From assembly GCF_040372805.1 (NCBI RefSeq), contig NZ_BAABWJ010000016.1:1-24590 (forward strand): a stretch of DNA of 24,590 bases. The letters run 5' to 3'. This document shows, piece after piece, positions 1-7,600 of this stretch. How positions within the stretch are numbered: position 1 is the first letter of the stretch; the number at the start of each line of letters is the position of its first letter. The stretch comes from Pseudoteredinibacter isoporae_A (GTDB taxonomy: Bacteria > Pseudomonadota > Gammaproteobacteria > Pseudomonadales > Cellvibrionaceae). Under the pieces are notes generated by a model, which worked only from the letters and a program-made list of their open reading frames with translations, ran no database searches and was not told the origin of the DNA. Both the position numbers and the translations under genes were made by a program.

Positions 1-54
1 GATAGTACCTACGTTCACATGGGGTTTCGAACGCTCAAAAGTTTCTTTTGCCAC
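1..54 (-). CDS. tuf: Elongation factor Tu, N-terminal 18 codons (cut by window edge)
   Basis: Only the first 18 codons are in the window. They read (M)AKETFERSKPHVNVGTI, the typical start of EF-Tu, the GTPase that delivers aminoacyl-tRNA to the ribosome. The start codon is GTG (bases 54-52), with a purine-rich ribosome binding site (GAGAGGA) just upstream. It follows fusA by 115 bases on the same strand, the usual fusA-tufA order of the str operon. By gene order this would be the tufA copy; a second tuf gene commonly lies upstream of tRNA-Trp, beyond the right edge, but that copy is not visible. Confidence 0.93.
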   Translation of the reverse strand, partial: MAKETFERSKPHVNVGTI

Positions 55-136
55 TTTACGTGTCCTCTCAAAAATACGCTGTTACCAGCACGATTAAATG
101 ATTAGAAATCAATTTACCAATCTAATAAACCACAAA

Positions 137-161
137 GGCCCAATCGCATTGCGATCAGGCC
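137..161 (-). terminator. Hairpin between fusA and tuf
   Basis: Read on the minus strand, an 11-bp stem (GGCCTGATCGC paired with GCGATTGGGCC, two G-T wobbles) closes a 3-base AAT loop. It begins 8 bases after the fusA stop. The following bases are TTTGTGGTTT, a poor U-tract, so it is more likely a partial terminator, pause or mRNA-stability element than a full stop. tuf begins about 80 bases further on. Confidence 0.5.
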
Positions 162-169
162 ACATCTCT

Positions 170-2284
170 TTAGGAGCCAGCCACCATTTTGGCAATCACT
201 TCATCCGCCACATTATTCGGCGCTTCCGCGTATTTGGCAAACTCCATGGTAAAGGTCGCTCGGCCCTGGGTCGCTGAACGCAGATCGGTTGCATAACCAA
301 ACATCTCCGCCAACGGCACCTCAGCATTGACTACCTTGCCCGAAGGATTCTCATCCATTCCCAGAATCAGACCACGGCGGCGGTTCAAATCACCCACCAC
401 ATCACCCATGTTTTCTTCTGGGGTTACAACTTCAACCTTCATCATTGGTTCCAGCAGTTTCGCACCACCATCTTGAGCCAATTTTTTGGTTGCCATAGAA
501 GCGGCAATTTTAAAGGCCATTTCGTTGGAGTCAACATCATGGAACGAGCCATCGTACAGAGTGGCTTTCAGACCCAGCAATGGATAGCCGGCCAGAACAC
601 CATTTTGCATCTGCTCTTCAATGCCCTTGTTGACTGCCGGGATGTATTCTTTAGGAACCGCACCCCCAACAATTTCATTCACAAACTCCAAGCCTTCAGC
701 CGCTTCGTCCTCGGCGGGCTCAAAGCGAACCCAGACGTGACCGTATTGACCACGGCCACCGGACTGGCGCACGAATTTGCCTTCAATTTCGCACACGTTG
801 GTAATGCGCTCACGATAAGCCACCTGGGGCTTACCGATATTGGCTTCCACGCTGAACTCACGGCTCATGCGGTCAACCAGAATATCCAAGTGCAATTCGC
901 CCATGCCGGAGATAATGGTTTGACCGGTTTCCTCGTCGGTTCTGACGCGGAAAGACGGGTCTTCCTGGGCCAACTTACCCAGCGCGACGCCCATCTTCTC
1001 CTGATCCGCTTTGGTGCGAGGCTCCACGGCAACCGAGATAACCGGCTCGGGAAACTCCATACGCTCCAGAACGATTTTGCTGTTCTCAGAACACAGCGTG
1101 TCACCCGTTGTGACGTCTTTCAGACCAATCGCTGCTGCAATATCCCCCGCCAGAACCTCTTTGATTTCCTGACGATCATTGGAATGCATCTGCACCATAC
1201 GACCAACGCGTTCACGTTTTTCTTTGACCGAGTTATACACCGATGTCCCGCTCTCCAACTTACCGGAATACACACGGAAGAAGGTCAGGGTCCCCACAAA
1301 AGGGTCGGTAGCAATTTTGAACGCCAACGCTGAGAATGGCGCCTCGTCGTCAGCTTCACGGGTTTCGACCTTTTCAGGGTCGTTAATCATAGTGCCTTCA
1401 ATCGCCTTCACTTCGGTTGGCGATGGCAGGTATTCAATAACGGCATCCAGAACCGCCTGCACGCCCTTGTTTTTAAAGGCAGAACCACCCAGTACAGGAA
1501 CAATTTCATTCGCCAGAGTACGCTGGCGAATCGCGGATTTAATCTCTTCTTCGCTGAGTTCACCATCTTCCAGGTATTTTTCCATCAGCTCTTCATTGGC
1601 TTCTGCGGCTGATTCAACCAAGTACTCGCGCATTTCTTCGCACTGATCCTGAAGATCCGCAGGAATGTCGCCGTACTCAAACGTCATGCCCTGGTCGGCT
1701 TCATTCCACAGAATGGCCTTCATTTTTACCAGATCCACTACGCCCTTAAATTCATCTTCGGCGCCGATGGTCATTTGCAGAGGAACCGGGTTGGCCCCCA
1801 GACGCTCTTTCAATTGATCAACAACCATCTGGAAATCCGCACCGGCACGGTCCATTTTGTTCACAAAGACCATGCGGGGTACTTCGTATTTGTTCGCTTG
1901 ACGCCATACGGTCTCAGTCTGCGGCTGTACGCCGGAAGAACCACACAAGACAACCACAGCGCCATCCAGCACACGCAGGGAGCGCTCTACTTCAATGGTA
2001 AAGTCAACGTGCCCGGGGGTATCAATGATGTTGACGCGATGTTGATCAAACTGTTGCTGCATACCCGCCCAAAAGCAGGTCGTCGCTGCTGAGGTAATCG
2101 TAATGCCGCGCTCTTGCTCCTGTTCCATCCAGTCCATGGTTGCTGCACCATCGTGCACCTCACCAATTTTATGGGACAGACCGGTATAGAAAAGCACACG
2201 CTCAGTAGTCGTCGTCTTACCCGCGTCAACGTGGGCACAGATGCCAATATTACGATAGCGTGAGATAGGTGTTTTACGCGCCAC
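170..2284 (-). CDS. fusA: Elongation factor G
   Basis: EF-G is the GTPase that drives ribosomal translocation and, with RRF, ribosome recycling. The 704 aa product equals the E. coli length. The G-domain motifs are plain: AHVDAGKT (residues 17-24), DTPGHVDF and NKMD, followed by the EF-G domains II-V to the C-terminus. The start codon is GTG at 2284-2282 (VARKTP..., initiated as Met), with GGGGA about 7 bases upstream as the likely ribosome binding site. The next gene is tuf. Upstream, rpsG is 89 bases away, and a strong terminator-like hairpin lies in that gap, so fusA may depend on read-through or on a promoter I cannot recognise. No truncation or frameshift is seen. Confidence 0.98.
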   Translation of the reverse strand: MARKTPISRYRNIGICAHVDAGKTTTTERVLFYTGLSHKIGEVHDGAATMDWMEQEQERGITITSAATTCFWAGMQQQFDQHRVNIIDTPGHVDFTIEVERSLRVLDGAVVVLCGSSGVQPQTETVWRQANKYEVPRMVFVNKMDRAGADFQMVVDQLKERLGANPVPLQMTIGAEDEFKGVVDLVKMKAILWNEADQGMTFEYGDIPADLQDQCEEMREYLVESAAEANEELMEKYLEDGELSEEEIKSAIRQRTLANEIVPVLGGSAFKNKGVQAVLDAVIEYLPSPTEVKAIEGTMINDPEKVETREADDEAPFSALAFKIATDPFVGTLTFFRVYSGKLESGTSVYNSVKEKRERVGRMVQMHSNDRQEIKEVLAGDIAAAIGLKDVTTGDTLCSENSKIVLERMEFPEPVISVAVEPRTKADQEKMGVALGKLAQEDPSFRVRTDEETGQTIISGMGELHLDILVDRMSREFSVEANIGKPQVAYRERITNVCEIEGKFVRQSGGRGQYGHVWVRFEPAEDEAAEGLEFVNEIVGGAVPKEYIPAVNKGIEEQMQNGVLAGYPLLGLKATLYDGSFHDVDSNEMAFKIAASMATKKLAQDGGAKLLEPMMKVEVVTPEENMGDVVGDLNRRRGLILGMDENPSGKVVNAEVPLAEMFGYATDLRSATQGRATFTMEFAKYAEAPNNVADEVIAKMVAGS

Positions 2285-2310
2285 TAGGAAATCCCCATTT
2301 CAATTCTTTT

Positions 2311-2346
2311 AAAAAACAAAAGGCAGCCGTAAATAGCTGCCTTTTG
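2311..2346 (-). terminator. Intrinsic terminator between rpsG and fusA
   Basis: On the minus strand a perfect 11-bp stem (CAAAAGGCAGC / GCTGCCTTTTG, arms 2336-2346 and 2317-2327) encloses an 8-base loop. It is followed immediately by TTTTTT (2316-2311). It starts 28 bases after the rpsG stop and ends 26 bases before the fusA start. By form this is a good Rho-independent terminator. Its position inside the str operon is unexpected. Confidence 0.75.
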
Positions 2347-2373
2347 ACACTGCATAGAACAATAAATGCTCTA

Positions 2374-2844
2374 TTAGAAGCGGTAGTGGGAGAATGCCTT
2401 GTTGGCTTCTGCCATGCGATGTACATCTTCGCGCTTCTTAACAGCGGCACCCTTGCCTTGGGAAGCATCAATCAGCTCACCAGCCAAGCGTTGTGGCATA
2501 GACTTCTCGCCGCGGTTGCGGGAGTACTCTACCAACCAACGCATTGCCAGCGCCTGACGACGGGCAGGGCGTACTTCAACAGGCACCTGGTAAGTAGCAC
2601 CACCAACACGGCGGGACTTAACTTCCACTAAAGGTGCGATGTTTTCCAGTGCTTCATCAAAAACCTCAAGTGGGTCTTTGTTCAGCTTCTCTTGAACAGA
2701 GTCCAAGGCACCGTAAACGATGCGCTCAGCGACAGACTTCTTACCGCTGATCATGACCATGTTCATGAACTTCGCTAGTGTGACGTTGCCGAACTTAGGA
2801 TCGGGCAGCACTTCACGCTTAGCGACAACTCTTCTTCTTGGCAT
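2374..2844 (-). CDS. rpsG: 30S ribosomal protein S7
   Basis: S7 is a primary 16S rRNA-binding protein that organises the 30S head. In enterobacteria it also represses translation of its own str mRNA. The 156 aa product starts MPRRRVVAKREVLPDPKFGN, matching the bacterial S7 N-terminus, and contains the conserved basic segment VEVRPARRQALAMRWL. The ATG at 2844 is preceded by AGAGGCG on the minus strand. It lies 145 bases after rpsL in a spacer that can fold into hairpins, a likely place for S7 feedback control. A terminator-like hairpin follows. Confidence 0.98.
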   Translation of the reverse strand: MPRRRVVAKREVLPDPKFGNVTLAKFMNMVMISGKKSVAERIVYGALDSVQEKLNKDPLEVFDEALENIAPLVEVKSRRVGGATYQVPVEVRPARRQALAMRWLVEYSRNRGEKSMPQRLAGELIDASQGKGAAVKKREDVHRMAEANKAFSHYRF

Positions 2845-2879
2845 TTTAAATCGCCTCTATCTTCAGGGTTTCTAAGACA

Positions 2880-2973
2880 ACACTCTCATTACTCTTGACT
2901 GGGCTTGCGCTCAATCGCCTCTCATGAGTGTGCTTAGCCTTACTCGGTTCGCTTATAGCAAGCCGAAAACGAG
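2880..2973 (-). promoter_or_regulatory. Structured rpsL-rpsG intercistronic region, possible S7 operator
   Basis: The 145-base spacer between rpsL and rpsG holds at least two potential RNA stems: ACACTC with GAGTGT (2880-2885 / 2926-2931), and a hairpin just after rpsL closed by CTCG/CGAG (2943-2946 / 2970-2973) with an inner GCTT/AAGC stem. In E. coli, S7 binds the rpsL-rpsG intercistronic mRNA to repress the operon. Placing the operator here is inference from gene order, not from a recognised consensus. The octamer TCGCCTCT occurs twice in the spacer (2851 and 2915). Confidence 0.4.
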
Positions 2974-2989
2974 GGGTATAAACGCTAAA

Positions 2990-3361
2990 TTACTTAGGAC
3001 GCTTAGTACCGTACTTAGAGCGACCTTGCTTACGGTCGTTAACACCAGAGGTGTCCAACGAACCGCGAACAGTGTGGTAACGTACACCAGGCAGGTCTTT
3101 TACACGACCGCCACGGATCAGTACAACACTGTGCTCTTGCAAGTTGTGACCTTCACCACCGATGTAAGAAGTTACCTCAAAACCATTGGTCAGGCGCACA
3201 CGGCAAACCTTACGCAGGGCTGAGTTTGGCTTCTTAGGTGTAGTAGTGTAGACACGAGTACAAACACCACGTTTCTGTGGGTTTGCCTGCAAGGCAGGTA
3301 CGTCGCTCTTTTGCACTTTACGTTTTCTAGGCTTACGAACCAATTGGTTGATCGTTGCCAT
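2990..3361 (-). CDS. rpsL: 30S ribosomal protein S12
   Basis: S12 sits at the decoding centre and influences accuracy and streptomycin response. The 123 aa product starts MATINQLVRKPRK and carries the invariant TTTPKKPNSALRKV and GGRVKDLPGVRYH segments. Lys43 and the KDLPG loop are unchanged, so no classic streptomycin-resistance substitution is present. An in-frame ATG lies 30 bases further upstream, but the ATG at 3361 matches the family N-terminus and has TGGAGT upstream at suitable spacing. It is the first gene of the str transcript, with its own promoter at about 3441-3469. Its usual upstream neighbour rpoC is 8.8 kb away here. Confidence 0.98.
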   Translation of the reverse strand: MATINQLVRKPRKRKVQKSDVPALQANPQKRGVCTRVYTTTPKKPNSALRKVCRVRLTNGFEVTSYIGGEGHNLQEHSVVLIRGGRVKDLPGVRYHTVRGSLDTSGVNDRKQGRSKYGTKRPK

Positions 3362-3383
3362 GAAAAAATGACTCCAGTTAATC

Positions 3384-3399
3384 ACCTTCATATGAAGGT
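3384..3399. repeat. 16-bp perfect palindrome in the rpsL leader
   Basis: ACCTTCATATGAAGGT is its own reverse complement and ends 22 bases upstream of the rpsL start codon. It could be a protein-binding site or a small RNA hairpin near the ribosome binding site. No function can be assigned from sequence. Confidence 0.4.
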
Positions 3400-3417
3400 T
3401 TTGTGAATAAAAAATAC

Positions 3418-3435
3418 TCCCCCTTTTTAGGGGGA
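3418..3435 (-). promoter_or_regulatory. Hairpin at the 5' end of the rpsL transcript
   Basis: A 7-bp stem (TCCCCCT / AGGGGGA) with a 4-base loop begins at about the predicted transcription start of the rpsL promoter. It is followed on the minus strand by GTATTTTTTATT. It could protect the 5' end of the mRNA. The U-rich run also resembles a promoter-proximal attenuator. The structure is visible; the role is inference. Confidence 0.5.
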
Positions 3436-3440
3436 TGCGA

Positions 3441-3469
3441 ATTGTACGGAGCTATTGATCAAAGGTCAA
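3441..3469 (-). promoter_or_regulatory. Sigma-70 type promoter for rpsL-rpsG
   Basis: On the minus strand TTGACC (3469-3464) is followed by exactly 17 bases and then TACAAT (3446-3441). Each hexamer matches its consensus at five of six positions. Transcription would start near 3436, about 75 bases before the rpsL ATG. This explains how the str genes are expressed after being separated from rpoC. Confidence 0.75.
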
Positions 3470-3588
3470 CCACCTATTCTATCTATAGTTTAAAGCGCTA
3501 AAAGCAGCATTATTAGGAGGCTTTTGCTATTATTTCCACCAAAGAGCCATAGATGGCCGTTTAAAGGAAAATAAGAGCTAGACCTTAT

Positions 3589-4527
3589 ATGTACCCACCC
3601 TTAAAACCATGGATTTCCAAGCTTTGCGCACTCAGCCTGAGCCTTCTTGCCAGCCAAGCTGTATTTAGCCAAGACCTACAACAAACCACGCCCTCTGAAG
3701 AACCGCAGCTCAGTGTGAGCGAGCTCTGCCAGGCTATCGGCAAGAAACTCGGCAGCGTCAGCATTACAGAATGCGAACAGCAACAATTGGTCGCATCTGG
3801 CCACCACAGCCAGAAAGGCTACCCTTTGTCAGTGCGCCACTACGGCCCCAAGCCCAATCGCAGCCCCAAAGGGCGGATCATTTTGATGGGGGGCATTCAC
3901 GGTGACGAATACGCATCCGTATCGGTGCTCTTCAAGTGGATGAACACACTGAACAAGCACCACTCAGGTCTGTTTGACTGGAAGGTGATTCCCCTGGCGA
4001 ACCCCGATGGCCTGTTGCGCCGCAAATCTCAGCGCCAGAACGACAATGGTGTCGACCTGAACCGTAACTTCCCAACGCCTGACTGGGATGAGAAGGCGAT
4101 GGATTACTGGCAAAATCGTACCTTCAAGAATAAACGCCGCTATCCGGGCCCTTATGCGGCCAGCGAGATCGAGACACGGTGGTTGTTGGAACTCATCAAG
4201 GAATTCGAGCCAGACGCGATTATTTCGGTTCACGCCCCACACAAGCTCATTGACTTCGATGGGCCTCATCAACCACCTCAGAAACTCGGCAAATTGCACC
4301 TGCATCGTTTAGGCACCTACCCTGGCAGCCTGGGCAACTACGGCGGGTCTGTTTTAGACGTTCCAATCCTGACGGTTGAATTGCCGTTCGCGGGCATCAT
4401 GCCCAGCCAGGGCGAAATCAGCACCATGTGGACAGACCTGGTTCGTTGGCTGGTGAAGGAAGTGCCCAAACAGAAAAAGCGCCGCATGGCCAAAACGGAA
4501 AGCACAGAAGATAGCAGCGGCGAATAG
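3589..4527 (+). CDS. Secreted M14-family zinc peptidase, MpaA-like
   Basis: This 312 aa product is the only plus-strand gene supported here. Residues 1-28 form a signal peptide (basic start, hydrophobic core, cleavage near AVFS-Q), so the enzyme should act in the periplasm. The M14 metallopeptidase signature follows: GIHGDE with Zn ligands His104 and Glu107, NPDG (138-141), DLNRNFP (156-162) carrying the Asn-Arg substrate-carboxylate pair, ISVHAP with the third Zn ligand His215, and TVELPFAG with the likely catalytic Glu264. The closest family type I recognise is murein peptide amidase A (gamma-D-Glu-mDap peptide cleavage); other M14 carboxypeptidases are possible. E. coli MpaA is shorter and cytoplasmic, so an exported version is notable. 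The tail after 290 is highly charged. It is divergent from rpsL and convergent with the hybrid kinase. The ribosome binding site is weak. Confidence 0.85.
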   Translation: MYPPLKPWISKLCALSLSLLASQAVFSQDLQQTTPSEEPQLSVSELCQAIGKKLGSVSITECEQQQLVASGHHSQKGYPLSVRHYGPKPNRSPKGRIILMGGIHGDEYASVSVLFKWMNTLNKHHSGLFDWKVIPLANPDGLLRRKSQRQNDNGVDLNRNFPTPDWDEKAMDYWQNRTFKNKRRYPGPYAASEIETRWLLELIKEFEPDAIISVHAPHKLIDFDGPHQPPQKLGKLHLHRLGTYPGSLGNYGGSVLDVPILTVELPFAGIMPSQGEISTMWTDLVRWLVKEVPKQKKRRMAKTESTEDSSGE

Positions 4528-4542
4528 CTCTGCTATCAAATG

Positions 4543-4572
4543 AAAAAAGCGGACATAGAGTCCGCTTTTTTT
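4543..4572. terminator. Bidirectional terminator between convergent genes
   Basis: A 12-bp stem (AAAAAAGCGGAC / GTCCGCTTTTTT) with loop ATAGA is followed by a T-run on the plus strand and, because its outer part is A/T, by a T-run on the minus strand too. It starts 16 bases after the peptidase stop and ends 35 bases before the kinase stop, so it can end both transcripts. Confidence 0.88.
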
Positions 4573-4606
4573 ATGCCTTTACCAAGAAGAACGCCGTTGT
4601 CACCCG

Positions 4607-7600
4607 TCAAATAACCGCCGGGCGCGACACCACGGATTGGGCCAACCAAATATTCAGCAATTGCAGCAGCTGCTCGGAATCGAGGGGTTTTGTGATGTAA
4701 TCATTCGCTCCGGCAGCGATACACTTGGCTCGGTCTTCCGGCATGGATTTCGCTGTGAGAGCAATGATGGGCACATGCTGATAATTCGGCATCTTTCTGA
4801 TATTACCCATCGTCACATAGCCATCCATTTCGGGCATCATAATATCCATCAACACCAGGTCGACATTGTTGTTCTGCTCCAGCAATAGCAACGCCTCTCT
4901 GCCGCTGTTGGCAATCGTACAATGGATACCGTGCTGCTCCAGAATCGCTGTCAATGCAAAAATATTACTCACCTGATCGTCCACAACCAACAGCGACTTC
5001 CCGGCAAGCACATCGGACGAACCTAATTGTTCAGACAGAATTTCTCGCTGGCTGTCTGGCATTGACATAGTGACCTGGTGCAAGAACAAACTGGTTTCCA
5101 GCAATAATGAATTTTCGCTGATAACCGGAGACAATGCTCGCGCACTGGAAAGCTCATTAACTAATTCACGCTGTGCGTCTGTCAAAGGTTCATTGCTGTG
5201 AATGATGACCGGAATCCGATACCGCCCGGTTAAATCGTTCAGCGAATCACGAATGTAATCAAGACCGGTCTGATTGCAGATATTAAGCACAATACAGTGG
5301 AAACTTTCCAAGTTAAAATTATCAACAGAGGAAGTGTCGGTGCTCAATTCAACATTCAAACCATCAGCGGCAATGAAATCTCTCAAGCCAATTAAAACCT
5401 CTTCATCCTCCCCAAATATAACCAAGTTGCCGCTTCGATCCTCGGTAATTTCAGATAAAAATTCGATGATGCCTTTCATTTCGTAGTTATCAATAGGCTT
5501 AATGGTTGACCCCACCGCCCCCAACAAGGCCATCTCGCGCTCATCGAGAGGTTTATTCTCGGAACTGACAACATAAACAGGAATATGGCGAATCTTCACA
5601 TTGGATTTGATCTTGCTCAGAACCAGCGAGCCATCGATAAACGTTTCATCATCGGAAATCAAAATTGCGGATGGCACCAACGCCTCCGCCAACTGAAGCC
5701 CCTTGCCACCATCGAAAGCGGTCACCACATAAAAGCCCGCTTCTTCACCCTGCTTTTTCAGACTCGCGTGAACAAAAGGATTCTTTTCGATGATCAACAG
5801 ACGTTTTTCCTTCGAGGTGGAACCGTCGATCGCCTTTGAATCTCTCTCAAGCCTCTCCTGATCTAACACTTCTTCCAACTCATTAACCAAGGAATCCGAT
5901 AAGAATTGCTTGGGGATCGTTTGCATGACCGCTTCCGAAACCGGAGAAGCGCTAAGCTCACTCACGCCTTCTTGATGAGAAATCTCAGATTCCTCTGGAA
6001 TAGTTGCCGGTAACTCACCATTAGGGCTCAGGGGCAGATACACATAGAGTGAGGTGCCTTGCCCTACTGTGCTGCTGATGTCTATATGCCCGAATAACAG
6101 CCCCGTCAGTTGCCGGCAGATCGACAAGCCCAGACCTGTGCCACCGTACCGCCGACTTGTCGTGCCATCTTCCTGACAGAAGGCATTGAAGATATCTTCT
6201 TGTTTTTCTTTCGCCACACCGATCCCTGTATCCGTGACTCGAAAGAAAATCATGTCCTGGTTGAATGTTTTTCCGTTACAACCTTCGTTACCAGCAGGAA
6301 GACTTTCAACAACAATATCGACCGAACCTTTCTCTGTGAACTTGAATGCATTCGACAAAAGATTAACGACAATTTGCCGCAGACGGCCAGGGTCAGAACT
6401 AAAACTTTGAATATCCGATTGATTCGCCACATTGAAAATCAAGCCTTGCTCATTAGCAACCGGCTGATACTGCTGCTGGATTTCGTTCAGCAACTCATCC
6501 ACAAGCAGCTCTTCAAAAACCACGTCCAGCTTTCCGGCTTCGATTTTAGAAAGGTCCAATACATCATTAATAATGTTTAACAGTTCACGTCCAGAACGAT
6601 GAATGACCGATGCGTATTCCACCTGCTTTTCGGAAAGGTTGCCTTCATCATTATCCGATAACATCTTGGCCAGTATCAGGAGACTATTCAAAGGACTGCG
6701 AAGCTCATGGGACATGTTTGCCAAAAACTCGGATTTGTACTTACTCGACTTCTCAAGCTCTTCGGCTTGTCGCTCGAGGTCCTTTTGGGCACGTTCAAGA
6801 AATTCATTTTTTTCAGACAGCGCTATCTGTTTTTGTTCCAGTTCCAGCGCCTTTTCCTTAAGCTGAGAATTTGACACGCCTAACAGGACTTGTTGATCTT
6901 CCAACGTTTCAGCCTGGGATTGACTCTGTCTTAATAAAGCGGCCATGGCATCTCTGGATTTGGAAACGCGCATAGCAATTCCCAGGCTTGGGGCAATCTG
7001 CTCAATGAACTCCCGCTGACCGGTAACGACCTCTCCAGAACACCCCAACTCAATCACTCCTTCGACATCCCCTTCATAGAGCAGAGGCGCAACAACAATA
7101 TGACGAGGGTTTGAATGCGCGATACCCGACTGGACAATGGGCATACGTTCACTGTCATCCAGATACCGCTCTATGATTTTTTTACGTAACAGACATTGCC
7201 CCACCAAACCTTCTCCAACACCAAACGAGAATTTCCGATCAAGATCATCCCCACCTATAACCACTCCATAGTGAGCCATCAAACTCATTTTTGCGTCATC
7301 TTCGTCGGATTCTGCATCACTGAAACTGTAGATAAAACCGACCGGCGCCCCGAGATACTCACAGATAAAGTCCACCGAGTTTTTAGCCATTTCCGACAAA
7401 GGCTGCTCACCACTAAGCTTCCGATTCAACTCGGAAATGCCGGATTTTAACCAGTTCTGCCTTTCATTATTGTCATTGGCTACAGCAAGATCATCGACCG
7501 CCTTAACCAGACTGGTTCTCACTTCATCAAATTCGGAAAAATGACGCAGATTGGAATTATGTTGATTGTCTTCATGCAACAGGGAACGGGCGTGCGCGAT

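Noticed and set aside
3455..3483. Possible plus-strand promoter for the M14 peptidase (TTGATC with a -10 near TATTCT or TCTATC)
   Set aside because: The -10 candidates match consensus poorly or have the wrong spacing; other candidates further downstream are no better.
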